Source of the DNA: Bauldia sp.
GTDB taxonomy: Bacteria; Pseudomonadota; Alphaproteobacteria; Rhizobiales; Kaistiaceae
NCBI GenBank assembly: GCA_026126065.1
Contig: JAHCJY010000001.1
Location: 496,001 to 560,000, forward strand
Reading direction: 5' to 3'
DNA length: 64,000 nt
Part shown: one piece after another, positions 17,618-26,318 of the stretch
Layout: the number at the start of each line of letters is the position of its first letter
Numbering within the stretch: the stretch's first letter is position 1
The notes under the pieces: generated by a model
The model's database searches: none
What the model saw: only the letters and a program-made list of their open reading frames with translations
Told to the model about the DNA's origin: nothing
Program-made: the position numbers and the translations under genes

Positions 17618-17770
17618 CGGCTTTCCCCCTTCAGCCGAAGGGGGAAGAGTGGCGGGGTGGGGGAGGGAGTCAAGAGAGGGCGTCGGGCAGATATTGCCGG
17701 CTTCGGAGACGGCGAAGCGGTCAGCTGCACTCAATCGCCGGGTCTATCGGCCAGGACGCCCGCCTCACCG

Positions 17771-18124
17771 TCATTGGAGCATGCCCTGCTGGCTGAAGCC
17801 GAGGGTGGCGTAGCGGGTCTTGAACTTGGTGGCGCTGACGAAGTGACAGAGCACTTTGCCGTCCTTCTGCCAGGCCGGCATGCCGTACCAGGTTTTCGGC
17901 TCGAGCCCGGGCGCCGCCGCCATCACGAGCGCATGGAGCCGCTCCGCCATCCCGCGCTCGGGCTGCGCGAGCTCGGCGATCTTGGCCAGCACCTCCGCCG
18001 TGCCGTCGACCTTCCCCTTGCCGCCCCTCGCCGCCTTGAGCTCCGCGGCGCGGTCCTTCATGGCGGCCTTCTCCTCGGCGGAGAAGGAGGAGGATTTCGC
18101 GATCTTGGTCGTGGTCTTGGCCAT
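17771..18124 (-). pseudogene. Truncated duplicate of the DUF1801 gene
   Basis: A 117-residue frame. From SSFSAEEKAAMKDR to TRYATLGFS it is almost identical to the intact copy at 15492-15941, also at the DNA level. It then stops after QQGMLQ, lacking the last third of the domain (the DLWPNAFAVIKLTP strand and final helix). A GAGAAGG ribosome site remains, so a shortened protein may still be made. The upstream regions of the two copies differ, so the duplication covers only the gene body. It is best read as a decaying paralogue. Confidence 0.75.
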
Positions 18125-18248
18125 TCTTGTCACCTTCTCAACCCACGGCATTGCCACCGCTTGGGCTTAGATCAATAGCTTTCAGACTATCGATCAGGTA
18201 GCTATCCGGCCATGCGGTCGTCAAGAGGCTGGTGCTTCCTCAGTAGTC

Positions 18249-19373
18249 TTAAACAATCTCACTGTCTTTGAAGAGCGCCAATTGCTCCCTAGCGGGTTCG
18301 ACCCGCTTGAATTTAAGCTCAAGTCCAACTTTGGTAGCAATATCACGAACCTGCTTAGTTATGTGATGACTTGTGTTGGCCATTCGCCAAGTTGACGCTC
18401 CGCCCGGTCTCCCGGAGCCGGTTGCACACTCGTAAATAAAGCGGTCCCCCACCGAGAACTCTGCGCCAGAGAAGCCTCTATCGCTGCTCACTCTCTTGGC
18501 AACCGATCGGATGTCACTGCGATCAGTTCCTCGCTCAATCAGCCAGTCGACGTCCCGTGTGTAGCGAAGATGAGCGATCGGTGCGCGGCCCTTTCCAAAG
18601 ATAAACTTAGAACTGTCCGCGACAAAGTCACCGAAGAGAACTCCTGCCGCAAAGCCCTCTGAGATGCTCCTTGCTCGTTGCCACGCTAGCCACTCATATC
18701 GCGCTGGCGTGGCGGTTCCCCCTGGCTTGGCAGGGTTCACGGTGGGGAAGCTTGAAGCTTGGAATACTACTCGCGAAAAGGACTTATCAGACAGCGCCTC
18801 AAAATAGCCTGCTAGAAAATCTGCAAACTCTTCCGTATGTTGAAGGTCAGCATCGGAGAAGTCACAGAGCAGCGTAACGCAGGCCGGATCCAGAGAAAGT
18901 TGATCCAAGACGCGTCCGATGTTTCCGCCAACATCCGAAGACGATGAGTCTTCTAGATCGACACGCAGCGCGACGGCGCGTCTCTCTACCGCCCCGACCA
19001 GCGCGCGGGCGCGATCGATAGGAGTGCGAAGGTCGAGTACTGGAATGAAGCCATCATTCCTGTCTAGCGCAAGATGGACTAGTCGCTCAAGTAACGAGGA
19101 CGATTCAGATGCCTCAAGCGATGGAAGGAGATACCTCCAGTCGAACAATGCCGAACCACGTGGCCAGAAGTCACCTAGACGCCGCGCCGCCTCGAAGATT
19201 AACTCGTCTGACGTTAGTGAACGCTTCGGTCTCTTCGGATCCGGTTCGCTTGGGGGAGGAACAACCAACTGTGGAAGAATCCTCGAACGTACCGCGGCAT
19301 CGGCAGACTCAACTGCCATTCGCTCGCCTTCCTTCAGACGGAAAGCGGGCACATACAGGTACCCGTCGATCAT
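18249..19373 (-). CDS. Beta-family (PF14350-like) protein of a protease-linked module
   Basis: A 374-residue cytosolic protein of the family named after phage T4 beta protein. Visible family features are a YVPAFRLKEGE opening, a barrel-like series of strands (GFIPVLDLRTP, AVALRVDLED, CVTLLCDFSDAD, SRVVFQASSFP), RYEWLAWQRA, and FGDFVADSS plus RYTRDVDWLI near the C-terminus. Biochemical function is unknown. Its ATG overlaps the upstream protease gene by 4 bases (ATGA), so the two are translationally coupled. Base composition is clearly lower in GC than neighbouring genes, pointing to horizontal transfer. Such proteins are often found in mobile or defence regions. The family call is from pattern memory. 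Confidence 0.6.
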   Translation of the reverse strand: MIDGYLYVPAFRLKEGERMAVESADAAVRSRILPQLVVPPPSEPDPKRPKRSLTSDELIFEAARRLGDFWPRGSALFDWRYLLPSLEASESSSLLERLVHLALDRNDGFIPVLDLRTPIDRARALVGAVERRAVALRVDLEDSSSSDVGGNIGRVLDQLSLDPACVTLLCDFSDADLQHTEEFADFLAGYFEALSDKSFSRVVFQASSFPTVNPAKPGGTATPARYEWLAWQRARSISEGFAAGVLFGDFVADSSKFIFGKGRAPIAHLRYTRDVDWLIERGTDRSDIRSVAKRVSSDRGFSGAEFSVGDRFIYECATGSGRPGGASTWRMANTSHHITKQVRDIATKVGLELKFKRVEPAREQLALFKDSEIV

Positions 19374-20491
19374 GCGAGTTCCTCCGAGAAAAGTCTCCGG
19401 ACCATCCCTTGCCCCACATTCTGGGCGAACAGAGCGTAGTCTCTGCGTTCCCGCCTGAGCCGTCCAGCAACTATAGCCTCATGAATTCCAATACTCGATG
19501 CGAACGCCTTCACTGCTTCGGAGCGCTTCGCGAACCGAACCGGGGATGAGCGCCATCGCTCAGATGGTATCAGGGCATCTTGTGCAAACGTGTTGGCCTC
19601 CACCTCTACATCATCGAGGCTGGCGACGTCTTCAATGTCATCTACGAACGCGGTTTTACCCAGCCGCTTAAGATGGAGGAAGACGTGGCCAAGTTCGTGA
19701 GCGAGGGTAAACCAAAAATAGTCCAATCGATCGTAGCGTAGACTAAGGGCTACTACGGGGACACCAGCCACACACATCGCGCCGCCGTCGACTTTAGAGC
19801 CCGGCTCAGCTGGGCTGATTGTTAGTACAATGCCGAAGTCCCTTAACATGTGAACTGCCTCACGAGGCCCCGATTCGGAGAGCGTGATTTTTCGCAGCTC
19901 CGTAATCACCTCGAGATTGGCAATGTCGAACGCCGGTAGTCGATTGTCGTGGATGGCGGCAAGAGCGCGTTCCTTAGCCATCTCCGCCCACTTTTCGGCC
20001 TCGACAAGGGAGTCGGAGCTGGTCGACCGCATTCGAAATAGGGCCCATGTGGGCTCAACAATCGCGGCGCGCGGCACTAGCGATAGGGAGAGGCCCAGAA
20101 GCCCTGCGATCCGGCTGAAGTTGGCGACCGTTATGTTCTGATATCGCTCGGCCTCGTAGCGCTGAATCTGCTGCTCTTTCATGCCAGCACGAGAAGCTAG
20201 ATCTCGTTGCGTCCAGCCTAGGGCAATACGGGCGACTATCGCCGCTGAGCCAGGTGCGAGCCCCTTTGCGAGTTCATGGATATCTACGCGGCCACTCTTA
20301 ATGGCCTCATACTCGCTGATCTCGGTTTCGAAAGCAGCGATCTCGCCATTGAGTGCGTGGCCATAAGCCTCGACCACGCTTGGCGAAAACCCTTGAGCGG
20401 CCGTATGCCAAGTGCCGGACTTGCTCGTTTGCTGTAGTCGTGCGGCGGCGCGTCGTGCCCGCTGTAGGTCGCGTTCATTGAGAATGGTCAT
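19370..20491 (-). CDS. HTH (XRE) - ImmA/IrrE metallopeptidase fusion
   Basis: A 373-residue protein. Residues about 83-138 form an XRE helix-turn-helix (GWTQRDLASRAGMKEQQIQRYE). Residues about 210-330 form an ImmA/IrrE zincin with HELGH at 265-269, preceded by YDRLDYFWFTLA, and a downstream VEVEANTFAQDALIP segment with the third zinc ligand. Family members cleave HTH repressors (ImmA of ICEBs1, IrrE/DdrO in Deinococcus). Having both domains in one chain implies a self-contained sensor-regulator. A GTG at 20509 is in frame but lies inside the operator palindrome, so the ATG at 20491 is preferred. It is the first gene of a two-gene, lower-GC module. Confidence 0.88.
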   Translation of the reverse strand: MTILNERDLQRARRAAARLQQTSKSGTWHTAAQGFSPSVVEAYGHALNGEIAAFETEISEYEAIKSGRVDIHELAKGLAPGSAAIVARIALGWTQRDLASRAGMKEQQIQRYEAERYQNITVANFSRIAGLLGLSLSLVPRAAIVEPTWALFRMRSTSSDSLVEAEKWAEMAKERALAAIHDNRLPAFDIANLEVITELRKITLSESGPREAVHMLRDFGIVLTISPAEPGSKVDGGAMCVAGVPVVALSLRYDRLDYFWFTLAHELGHVFLHLKRLGKTAFVDDIEDVASLDDVEVEANTFAQDALIPSERWRSSPVRFAKRSEAVKAFASSIGIHEAIVAGRLRRERRDYALFAQNVGQGMVRRLFSEELA

Positions 20492-20505
20492 TGTACGACC
20501 ATCGA

Positions 20506-20525
20506 ACACAACTAAATCGTTGTGT
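20506..20525 (-). promoter_or_regulatory. Candidate operator of the HTH-protease module
   Basis: ACACAAC (20506-20512) and GTTGTGT (20519-20525) form a perfect 7-bp inverted repeat with a 6-base spacer, 15 bases upstream of the module's first ATG. A TTGACA -35-like hexamer overlaps its upstream edge on the minus strand. Binding by the module's own HTH domain is the natural inference. Confidence 0.6.
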
Positions 20526-20664
20526 CAAGGCGGCGGGGGTCCTCATCCCCGACCGTCCCAGCCAACAGGGCGTCACTCTACCGCAACACTCCCCTGATTG
20601 ATTTTCCCGCGGTTTTCGCCTATCTGCGGCCCCTTCCATAGCCCCCCGACCGGATTCGCCCGCG

Positions 20665-22488
20665 ATGTCTCTTCGTAACATCGCCATCATCGCGCATGTC
20701 GATCATGGCAAGACGACGCTCGTCGATCGTCTCCTCCAGCAGTCCGGCGCGTTCCGCGACAACCAGCGCGTCGCCGAGCGCGTGATGGATTCGAACGACA
20801 TCGAGAAGGAGCGTGGCATCACGATCCTGGCCAAGGCGACGTCGGTCGTGTGGAAGGATACGCGCGTCAACATCGTCGACACGCCGGGCCACGCCGATTT
20901 CGGCGGCGAGGTCGAGCGCATTCTCTCCATGGTCGATGGCGCGATCGTGCTGGTGGATGCGGCGGAAGGGCCGATGCCGCAGACGAAGTTCGTCGTGGGC
21001 AAGGCGCTCAAGATCGGCCTCAAGCCGATCGTCGCCATCAACAAGGTCGATCGTCCCGACGCGCGCATCAAGGAAGTGGTCAACGACGTGTTCGACCTCT
21101 TCGCAGCGCTCGACGCCACCGACGAGCAGCTCGATTTCCCGATCCTTTACGGCTCGTCCAAGCAGGGCTGGATGGCGCTTTCGGCCGATGGTCCGAACAC
21201 CGACGGCATGGCGCCGCTGTTCGACCTCGTGCTGAAGCACGTCGCGCCGCCGACCGTCGAGGACGGCCCGTTCAAGATGCTGGGGACGCTGATCGAGGCG
21301 AACCCCTATCTCGGCCGCCTCATCACCGGCCGCGTGTTCGCCGGCTCGATCAGGACCAACCAGGCGGTGAAAGTGCTCAACCGCGAGGGCGAGCTGATCG
21401 AGAATGGCCGCGTGTCGAAGATCCTCGCGTTCCGCGGCATCGAGCGGACGCCGATCGACGTGGCCGAGGCGGGCGACATCGTCGCGATCGCGGGCCTGCC
21501 GAACTTCAACGTCGCCGACACGCTCGCCGCGCCGGAGGTGACCACGCCGCTCCAGGCGCAGCCGATCGACCCGCCGACGCTGTCGATGACCTTCATGGTC
21601 AACGATTCGCCCTACGCCGGCACCGAGGGCGACAAGGTCACCGGCCGCGTCATCCGCGCCCGCCTCCACAAGGAGGCCGAGGGCAATGTCGCGCTTCGCG
21701 TGGTGGATTCCCCGAACTCCGATTCCTACACGGTGTCCGGCCGCGGCGAACTGCAGCTGGCGATCCTCATCGAGAACATGCGCCGCGAGGGTTTTGAGCT
21801 CGCCGTGTCGCGTCCCCGCGTGGTGTTCCAGCGCGACGAGGCCGGCAACCTCCTCGAGCCGATCGAGGAAGTGACGATCGACGTCGACGAGGAGCATTCG
21901 GGCATCGTCGTCCAGAAGCTCTCCGAGCGGAAGGGCGAGATGACCGAGATGAAGCCGTCGGGCGGCGACCGCCTCCGGCTCATCTTCCTCGCGCCGACCC
22001 GCGGCCTCATCGGCTACCAGGGCGAACTCCTCACCGACACGCGCGGCACGGCGGTGATGAACCGCATCTTCCACTCGTACCAGCCGTACAAGGGCACGAT
22101 CGCCGGCCGCCGCAACGGCGTGCTGCTGTCGAACGACCAGGGCGAGGCCGTCGCCTACGCCATGTTCAACCTCGAGGATCGCGGCCCGATGATGATCGAG
22201 CCGGGCACGCGGATCTATCGCGGCATGATCGTGGGCGAGCACAACCGCGAGAACGACCTCGAGCTGAACCTCCTCAAGGGCAAGAAGCTCACCAACATCC
22301 GCGCCGCCGGCAAGGACGAGGCCGTCCGCCTCACCCCGCCGATCCGCATGACGCTGGAAAAGGCGCTCGCCTGGATCGCCGACGACGAGCTCGTCGAAGT
22401 GACGCCACAGTCGATCCGCCTCCGCAAGACCATCCTCGACCCGACCGAGCGCAAGCGCTCCGAGAAGTCGAAGCAGGAAGTGGCTTAG
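20665..22488 (+). CDS. typA: Ribosome-associated translational GTPase TypA/BipA
   Basis: A 607-residue translational GTPase of normal length. The G motifs are complete: G1 [10 protein letters not shown], switch region [10 protein letters not shown]3 [12 protein letters not shown]4 NKVDRPDAR. Domains II, III and V follow, with the BipA-specific RPRVVFQ...[19 protein letters not shown] and [16 protein letters not shown] region, then the unique C-terminal domain. It binds the ribosome and aids 50S assembly and translation under cold and other stress. It stands alone, divergent from the HTH-protease module. Confidence 0.97.
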   Translation: MSLRNIAIIAHVDHGKTTLVDRLLQQSGAFRDNQRVAERVMDSNDIEKERGITILAKATSVVWKDTRVNIVDTPGHADFGGEVERILSMVDGAIVLVDAAEGPMPQTKFVVGKALKIGLKPIVAINKVDRPDARIKEVVNDVFDLFAALDATDEQLDFPILYGSSKQGWMALSADGPNTDGMAPLFDLVLKHVAPPTVEDGPFKMLGTLIEANPYLGRLITGRVFAGSIRTNQAVKVLNREGELIENGRVSKILAFRGIERTPIDVAEAGDIVAIAGLPNFNVADTLAAPEVTTPLQAQPIDPPTLSMTFMVNDSPYAGTEGDKVTGRVIRARLHKEAEGNVALRVVDSPNSDSYTVSGRGELQLAILIENMRREGFELAVSRPRVVFQRDEAGNLLEPIEEVTIDVDEEHSGIVVQKLSERKGEMTEMKPSGGDRLRLIFLAPTRGLIGYQGELLTDTRGTAVMNRIFHSYQPYKGTIAGRRNGVLLSNDQGEAVAYAMFNLEDRGPMMIEPGTRIYRGMIVGEHNRENDLELNLLKGKKLTNIRAAGKDEAVRLTPPIRMTLEKALAWIADDELVEVTPQSIRLRKTILDPTERKRSEKSKQEVA

Positions 22489-22540
22489 GGCCGACTCGGC
22501 TAGCGGCGTCAGCAGGTCTTCACGACGGCGATGCTCCTCT

Positions 22541-22756
22541 TCACCTCTCCCCGGCGGGGAGAGGTCGGATCGAGGCGCGCAGCGGATCGATCCGGGTGAG
22601 GGGGGACTGGTCTCTCGGTTGGGCACCGTGGCACGGCTGCGGAGTGGGCCCGTCGACACGCGCGGGCGCGAGCCCCCTCACCCTCCATCCCTAGGCTCGC
22701 AAAGCGCTCGCCAAGGGCTGGAGCCCTCTCCCCCTCAGGGCGAGGGGCGTTCTTCT
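22541..22756. repeat. Dispersed intergenic repeat, family A, copy 2
   Basis: This element fills the gap between typA and rlmJ. It contains CTCTCCCCGGCGGGGAGAG, a GGTGAGGGGG block, and the CATCCCTAGGCTCG ... CGCCAAGGGCTGGAGCCCTC block shared with 5002-5190. It is hairpin-rich and non-coding. Confidence 0.75.
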
Positions 22757-22777
22757 TCCATGATCGAGCTGTGGCAG

Positions 22778-23593
22778 CTACGCCCGCAGCCGCCGCACCG
22801 GCTTCTGCGCCGGCGCGCCCAGGGCGTCGCGGAGCTCGGACTGGATGGCGGAGGCGGTCGTTTCGAAATGCCAGGGCGGGTTGAGGATCACGAGGCCGCT
22901 GCCGGCGAAGCGGATGCCGTCCTCCTCGTGGCGGAGGAATTCCGCGACGATGCCCTCGAAGCCGGCGCCATCGACGGCCGCAAACAGCGGCGCCAGCGTC
23001 GTGCGGTCTTTTACGGGGTACCAGGCGGCGAACATGCCGGTCGGCCATTTCCGCATCGCGGCGACCAGCGCTGCGCCAAGGCGGGCGGGCTCGTCGCGCT
23101 CTTCGTAGGGCGGGTCGATCAGCACCAGGCCGCGCCGTTCCGGCGGCGGGATGAAGGCGAGCAGCGTCTCGTAGCCGTCGCGGAGGTGGATGGCGACCTG
23201 CGGGTCGTGGCGGAACTGGCGCCGCAGCGTCAGGTAATCGTCGGGATGAAGTTCCGACGCCACGAGGCGGTCGTCCTCGCGGAGCAGGGCGCGGGCGACG
23301 GCGGCCGAGCCGGGATACACCGCAAGCCCGCCCGGGTTCATGCCGCGGACGACGGCAAGGTACGGCTCCGCCGCCGGTATCGCCGCGCCGAGCGCCCGGC
23401 CGATGCCGTCCGCCGCCTCGCCGGTCTTCAGCGCCTCCACGGATGCGAGGTCATAGCGGCCGAGCCCGGCATGCGTGTCGATCACCACGAACGGCTTCGG
23501 CTTCAGCCGGAGGTGCAGGATCAGCTGCGCCAGGATCGCGTGCTTGAAGACGTCCGCGTGGTTTCCCGCGTGGTAGAGGTGCCGGTAGTTCAT
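22778..23593 (-). CDS. rlmJ: 23S rRNA (adenine-2030-N6)-methyltransferase RlmJ
   Basis: A 271-residue SAM-dependent methyltransferase. It starts MNYRHLYHAGNHADVFKHA, the RlmJ signature, and has the SAM strand VVIDTHAGLGRYDL, the ASELHPDD segment, and the catalytic LVLIDPPYEE motif of N6-adenine methylases, plus SGLVILNPPW near the end. RlmJ methylates A2030 of 23S rRNA during ribosome maturation. The start at 23593 was chosen because homologues begin there. It is divergent from the DUF1801 gene at 23717. Confidence 0.93.
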   Translation of the reverse strand: MNYRHLYHAGNHADVFKHAILAQLILHLRLKPKPFVVIDTHAGLGRYDLASVEALKTGEAADGIGRALGAAIPAAEPYLAVVRGMNPGGLAVYPGSAAVARALLREDDRLVASELHPDDYLTLRRQFRHDPQVAIHLRDGYETLLAFIPPPERRGLVLIDPPYEERDEPARLGAALVAAMRKWPTGMFAAWYPVKDRTTLAPLFAAVDGAGFEGIVAEFLRHEEDGIRFAGSGLVILNPPWHFETTASAIQSELRDALGAPAQKPVRRLRA

Positions 23594-23716
23594 CGTCTCA
23601 TCCGCAACGCCAGCGCCGCTCTTGCCACGAAACGGCCCAGCCGGGCAGTCCACACGCAGCCGCGCCTCTTCAGCGAAGGCCGGCGCGCGGATACGCTCGC
23701 GGAAGGAGGGCGACAC

Positions 23717-24076
23717 ATGAGCAACGCGAAGCCAGCGACCGTCGACGACTACATCGCGGCCTTTCCCGAGCCGGTGCGAAAAATCCTCGAAGCCGTCCGG
23801 GCGACGATCCGCGCGGCGGCGCCGGACGCCGTCGAGGCGATGAGCTACGGCATTGCGACCTATCGCCTGGACGGGCATCCGCTGATCTATTTCGGCGGCT
23901 GGAAGACCTATGTCTCCGTCTATCCGCTGCCGGAGCCGCCGGCGCTCGAGGCCGACATGGCGCCCTACCGGCATGGCGCGGGCACCGTGCGCTTCCCGTT
24001 CGACGCGCCGGTCCCGCACGATCTCATCGCGCGGATCGTGAAGGCGCGCCGCGCCGATCGCGGAGCGAAGGGCTAG
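23717..24076 (+). CDS. DUF1801 family protein
   Basis: A 119-residue single-domain DUF1801 protein. It has the start pattern VDDYIAAFPEPVRKILEAVR, AVEAMSYGIATYRLDGHPLIYFGGWKTYVSVYPL, and a final FPFDAPVPHDLIARIVKAR. It is a different subfamily from the genes at 15492 and 17771. GGAAGGAGGG precedes the ATG. The family is proposed to be involved in iron handling, without proof. Its stop codon overlaps that of the convergent YkvA gene (shared CTAG). Confidence 0.85.
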   Translation: MSNAKPATVDDYIAAFPEPVRKILEAVRATIRAAAPDAVEAMSYGIATYRLDGHPLIYFGGWKTYVSVYPLPEPPALEADMAPYRHGAGTVRFPFDAPVPHDLIARIVKARRADRGAKG

Positions 24077-24441
24077 GCGGCTTCCCGGCCGTCGAGGGCG
24101 TCGCGTGCCGCGGCGCGATGGGCGGGCGTGATGTGGGCGCGGACGATGCCGAGCGTGGTGAGGAGGATCGAGGCGTCGTCGGCGAAGCCGATGCCCGCCA
24201 CGAAGTCGGGGATCGCGTCGATCGGCAGCACGAAATAGGCAAGGGCGCCCAGCAGCACCGCGCGCACCCGGGTCGGCGTGTTGCGGTCCGTCGCGCAGTA
24301 ATAGGCGGCCACGAGTTCTTCCGAGAACGGAATCTGTCGCGCAGCTTTCCGGAACGTGCCCCAGAAGCCGCGACGCACCTTCCGCTCCTGCGCCTCTTCG
24401 GCCGGGCCCAGAATCTCGCCGTGCTTCACGTCCTCGTCCAT
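24073..24441 (-). CDS. YkvA family (DUF1232) membrane protein
   Basis: A 122-residue protein. An amphipathic N-terminal half (RRGFWGTFRKAARQIPFSEEL) leads into the DUF1232 core RVRAVLLGALAYFVLPIDAIPDFVAGIGFADDA, a hydrophobic hairpin with the conserved LPIDAIPD motif. Function unknown; members are inner-membrane associated. AGAAGGA precedes the ATG at 24441. The 7-bp repeat array at 24494-24617 lies just upstream and may contribute to its leader. Confidence 0.87.
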   Translation of the reverse strand: MDEDVKHGEILGPAEEAQERKVRRGFWGTFRKAARQIPFSEELVAAYYCATDRNTPTRVRAVLLGALAYFVLPIDAIPDFVAGIGFADDASILLTTLGIVRAHITPAHRAAARDALDGREAA

Positions 24442-24493
24442 GTCAGTCCTTCTGCCCCACCATCGAATCTCGGTGCTGCCGCGGGACATTGCA

Positions 24494-24617
24494 AGTCGGC
24501 AGTCGGCAGTCGGCGGTCGGCAGTCGGCAGTCGGCAGTCGGCAGTCGGCAGTCGGCAATCGGCAATCGGCGGTCGGCGGTCGGCAGTCGGCAGTCGGCAG
24601 TCGGCAGTCGGCAGTCG
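24494..24617. repeat. Tandem heptamer array (AGTCGGC)n
   Basis: About 17.7 copies of the 7-base unit AGTCGGC, with a few AATCGGC and GGTCGGC variants, occupy 124 bases between the divergent YkvA and flippase genes. A short reverse-complement stretch (CGACTGCCGACTGCCCACTGCC) lies about 80 bases away near 24700, so hairpins between the array and that stretch are possible. Copy number should vary by replication slippage. The rest of the 24442-24824 gap shows no gene. Confidence 0.9.
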
Positions 24618-24824
24618 TTTCTTCGCTGGCAGCTACCCGACGGTATGAAGCACCGAGGTCAATGCTCGACGGTCATTCGAACGGCACCTGGGAAGGTCGA
24701 CTGCCGACTGCCCACTGCCCGTCGCCTATCGGCGCCCGGCTCCGGCCCCTGCTTGTCAAGGTTAATCCGGGTTTCCGCGCCCCGCATGCTTACCAGCCTG
24801 TTACCGTGATGGCCGGTAATTCTA

Positions 24825-26318
24825 ATGAATGCCCAACCGAAATTTAAAATCGCTCCGATAAGACTCACTCCGTCGAAAGCACGGGGAGTAAGGCGCGTGC
24901 GACTTTCCTTCGCCGGGATCGCCGGACGCGTCCGGCCGGCGGCGCTGCGCAACCGCGTGCTTCCCTTCGCGCACTCGCTCGACGGCGTCTTTGCGTCGAC
25001 AGACGAGCGCTCGGTCTCCCGCCGCATCTCCCTCATCGCCTTCGCCATCCGCATCGCCTCGGCCGTGATCGCGCTCGGCTCGCAGGTGTTCATGGCGCGC
25101 TGGATGGGCGAGCACGAATACGGCGTGTTCGTGGTGGTGTGGACCGCGGCCGTGGTGGTGGGCGGGCTCTCCTGCCTCGGCTTCCAGATGTCGGTCGTCC
25201 GGTTCATCCCGGAATATCTCGAGCGCAAGGAATACGGCATCCTGCGCGGGCTGATCGTCGGCGCGCGGGCCTATGGCTTCGCCTCCGCGAGCGTCATCGC
25301 GCTCCTCGGCGTCCTGGGCATCTGGCTTCTCGGCGACCGGCTCGCGAGCTACTACGTCGCCCCGTTCTACCTCGCCGCCGTGTGCCTGCCGATCCTTGCG
25401 GTCGGCGAGATCCAGGACGGCATGTCGCGCGCCTTCAACTGGGTGTCGGTCGCGCTCTGGCCGCTGTTCATCTACCGGCCGCTCGCGGTCCTCGCCTTCA
25501 TGTGGATTGCCATGATGTCGGGCGCGCCGGCCAATGCGGTCACGGCGATGTACGCCACCATCGGCGCCGTCTACCTCGTCACCGCCTATCAGGCGTGGGG
25601 CCTCCGGCGCCGGATCAAGCGGGTGGTCCCGGCCGCGCCGCGGTCGTACAAGCCGGTCCACTGGATCGCGATTTCGCTGCCGATCTTCATCGTCGAGGGG
25701 TTCTTCAACCTCCTCACCAATGTCGACATCCTCATCGTCGGCGCACTCCTCGAGCCGCAGCAGGCGGGCGTCTACTTCGCCGCGGTGAAGGCGCTGGCGC
25801 TCATCCACTTCGTCTATTTCGCCGTGCGGGCAGGCGCCGCGCAGCGCATCTCCGCCTACTACGCCTCCGGCGACCAGACGAAGCTGCAGGCCTTCATCCG
25901 CGACACGCTGCACTGGACGTTCTGGCCGTCGCTCCTGGTGTCGATCATCCTCCTCATTCTCGGCAAGCCCATCCTGTCGCTGTTCGGCGAGGGATTCGTC
26001 GAGGGCTATCCGCTGTTCTTCGCCTTCATCGCCGGACTCCTCGTCCGCGCCTCGGTCGGGCCGGCGGAGAGCATCCTCACGATGGCGGGCGAGCAGCGCA
26101 TCTGCGCTGTCGTGTACGCCGTCGTGTTTGCACTCAACGTCGCGCTCAACTTCATCCTGGTGCCGATCATGGGCCTCCAGGGCGCGGCGATCGCCACCGC
26201 CACCGCGATCTCGATCGAAGCGATCGCGCTTGCGATCGTCATCTACCGGCGGCTCGGCATCCTGTGCTGGATCGGCTTCGTGCTGATCCCGCCGCGGCGG
26301 CCGGCGGAGGTCAGCTGA
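24825..26318 (+). CDS. Polysaccharide flippase (Wzx/MATE-like)
   Basis: A 497-residue integral membrane protein with 12-14 predicted helices and a cationic N-terminus of about 60 residues. Family patterns include QVFMARWMGEHEYGVFVVVW early on, VDILIVGALLEPQQAGVYFAAVKA in the middle, and late GLQGAAIATATAISIEAIAL. It should flip lipid-linked oligosaccharides across the inner membrane for capsule, exopolysaccharide or O-antigen synthesis. It opens a three-gene operon with overlapping junctions. No polymerase or glycosyltransferase is adjacent. Confidence 0.87.
   Translation: MNAQPKFKIAPIRLTPSKARGVRRVRLSFAGIAGRVRPAALRNRVLPFAHSLDGVFASTDERSVSRRISLIAFAIRIASAVIALGSQVFMARWMGEHEYGVFVVVWTAAVVVGGLSCLGFQMSVVRFIPEYLERKEYGILRGLIVGARAYGFASASVIALLGVLGIWLLGDRLASYYVAPFYLAAVCLPILAVGEIQDGMSRAFNWVSVALWPLFIYRPLAVLAFMWIAMMSGAPANAVTAMYATIGAVYLVTAYQAWGLRRRIKRVVPAAPRSYKPVHWIAISLPIFIVEGFFNLLTNVDILIVGALLEPQQAGVYFAAVKALALIHFVYFAVRAGAAQRISAYYASGDQTKLQAFIRDTLHWTFWPSLLVSIILLILGKPILSLFGEGFVEGYPLFFAFIAGLLVRASVGPAESILTMAGEQRICAVVYAVVFALNVALNFILVPIMGLQGAAIATATAISIEAIALAIVIYRRLGILCWIGFVLIPPRRPAEVS

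Noticed and set aside
20620..22659. Long minus-strand frame opposite typA
   Set aside because: His/Arg/Asp-rich shadow of typA with no family pattern.
24494..24617. Heptamer array as a CRISPR array
   Set aside because: Units are 7 bases with no spacers and no cas genes nearby.
24489..24809. Protein-like frames through the heptamer array
   Set aside because: They only translate the 7-base repeat (Ser-Arg-Gln patterns); no ribosome site.
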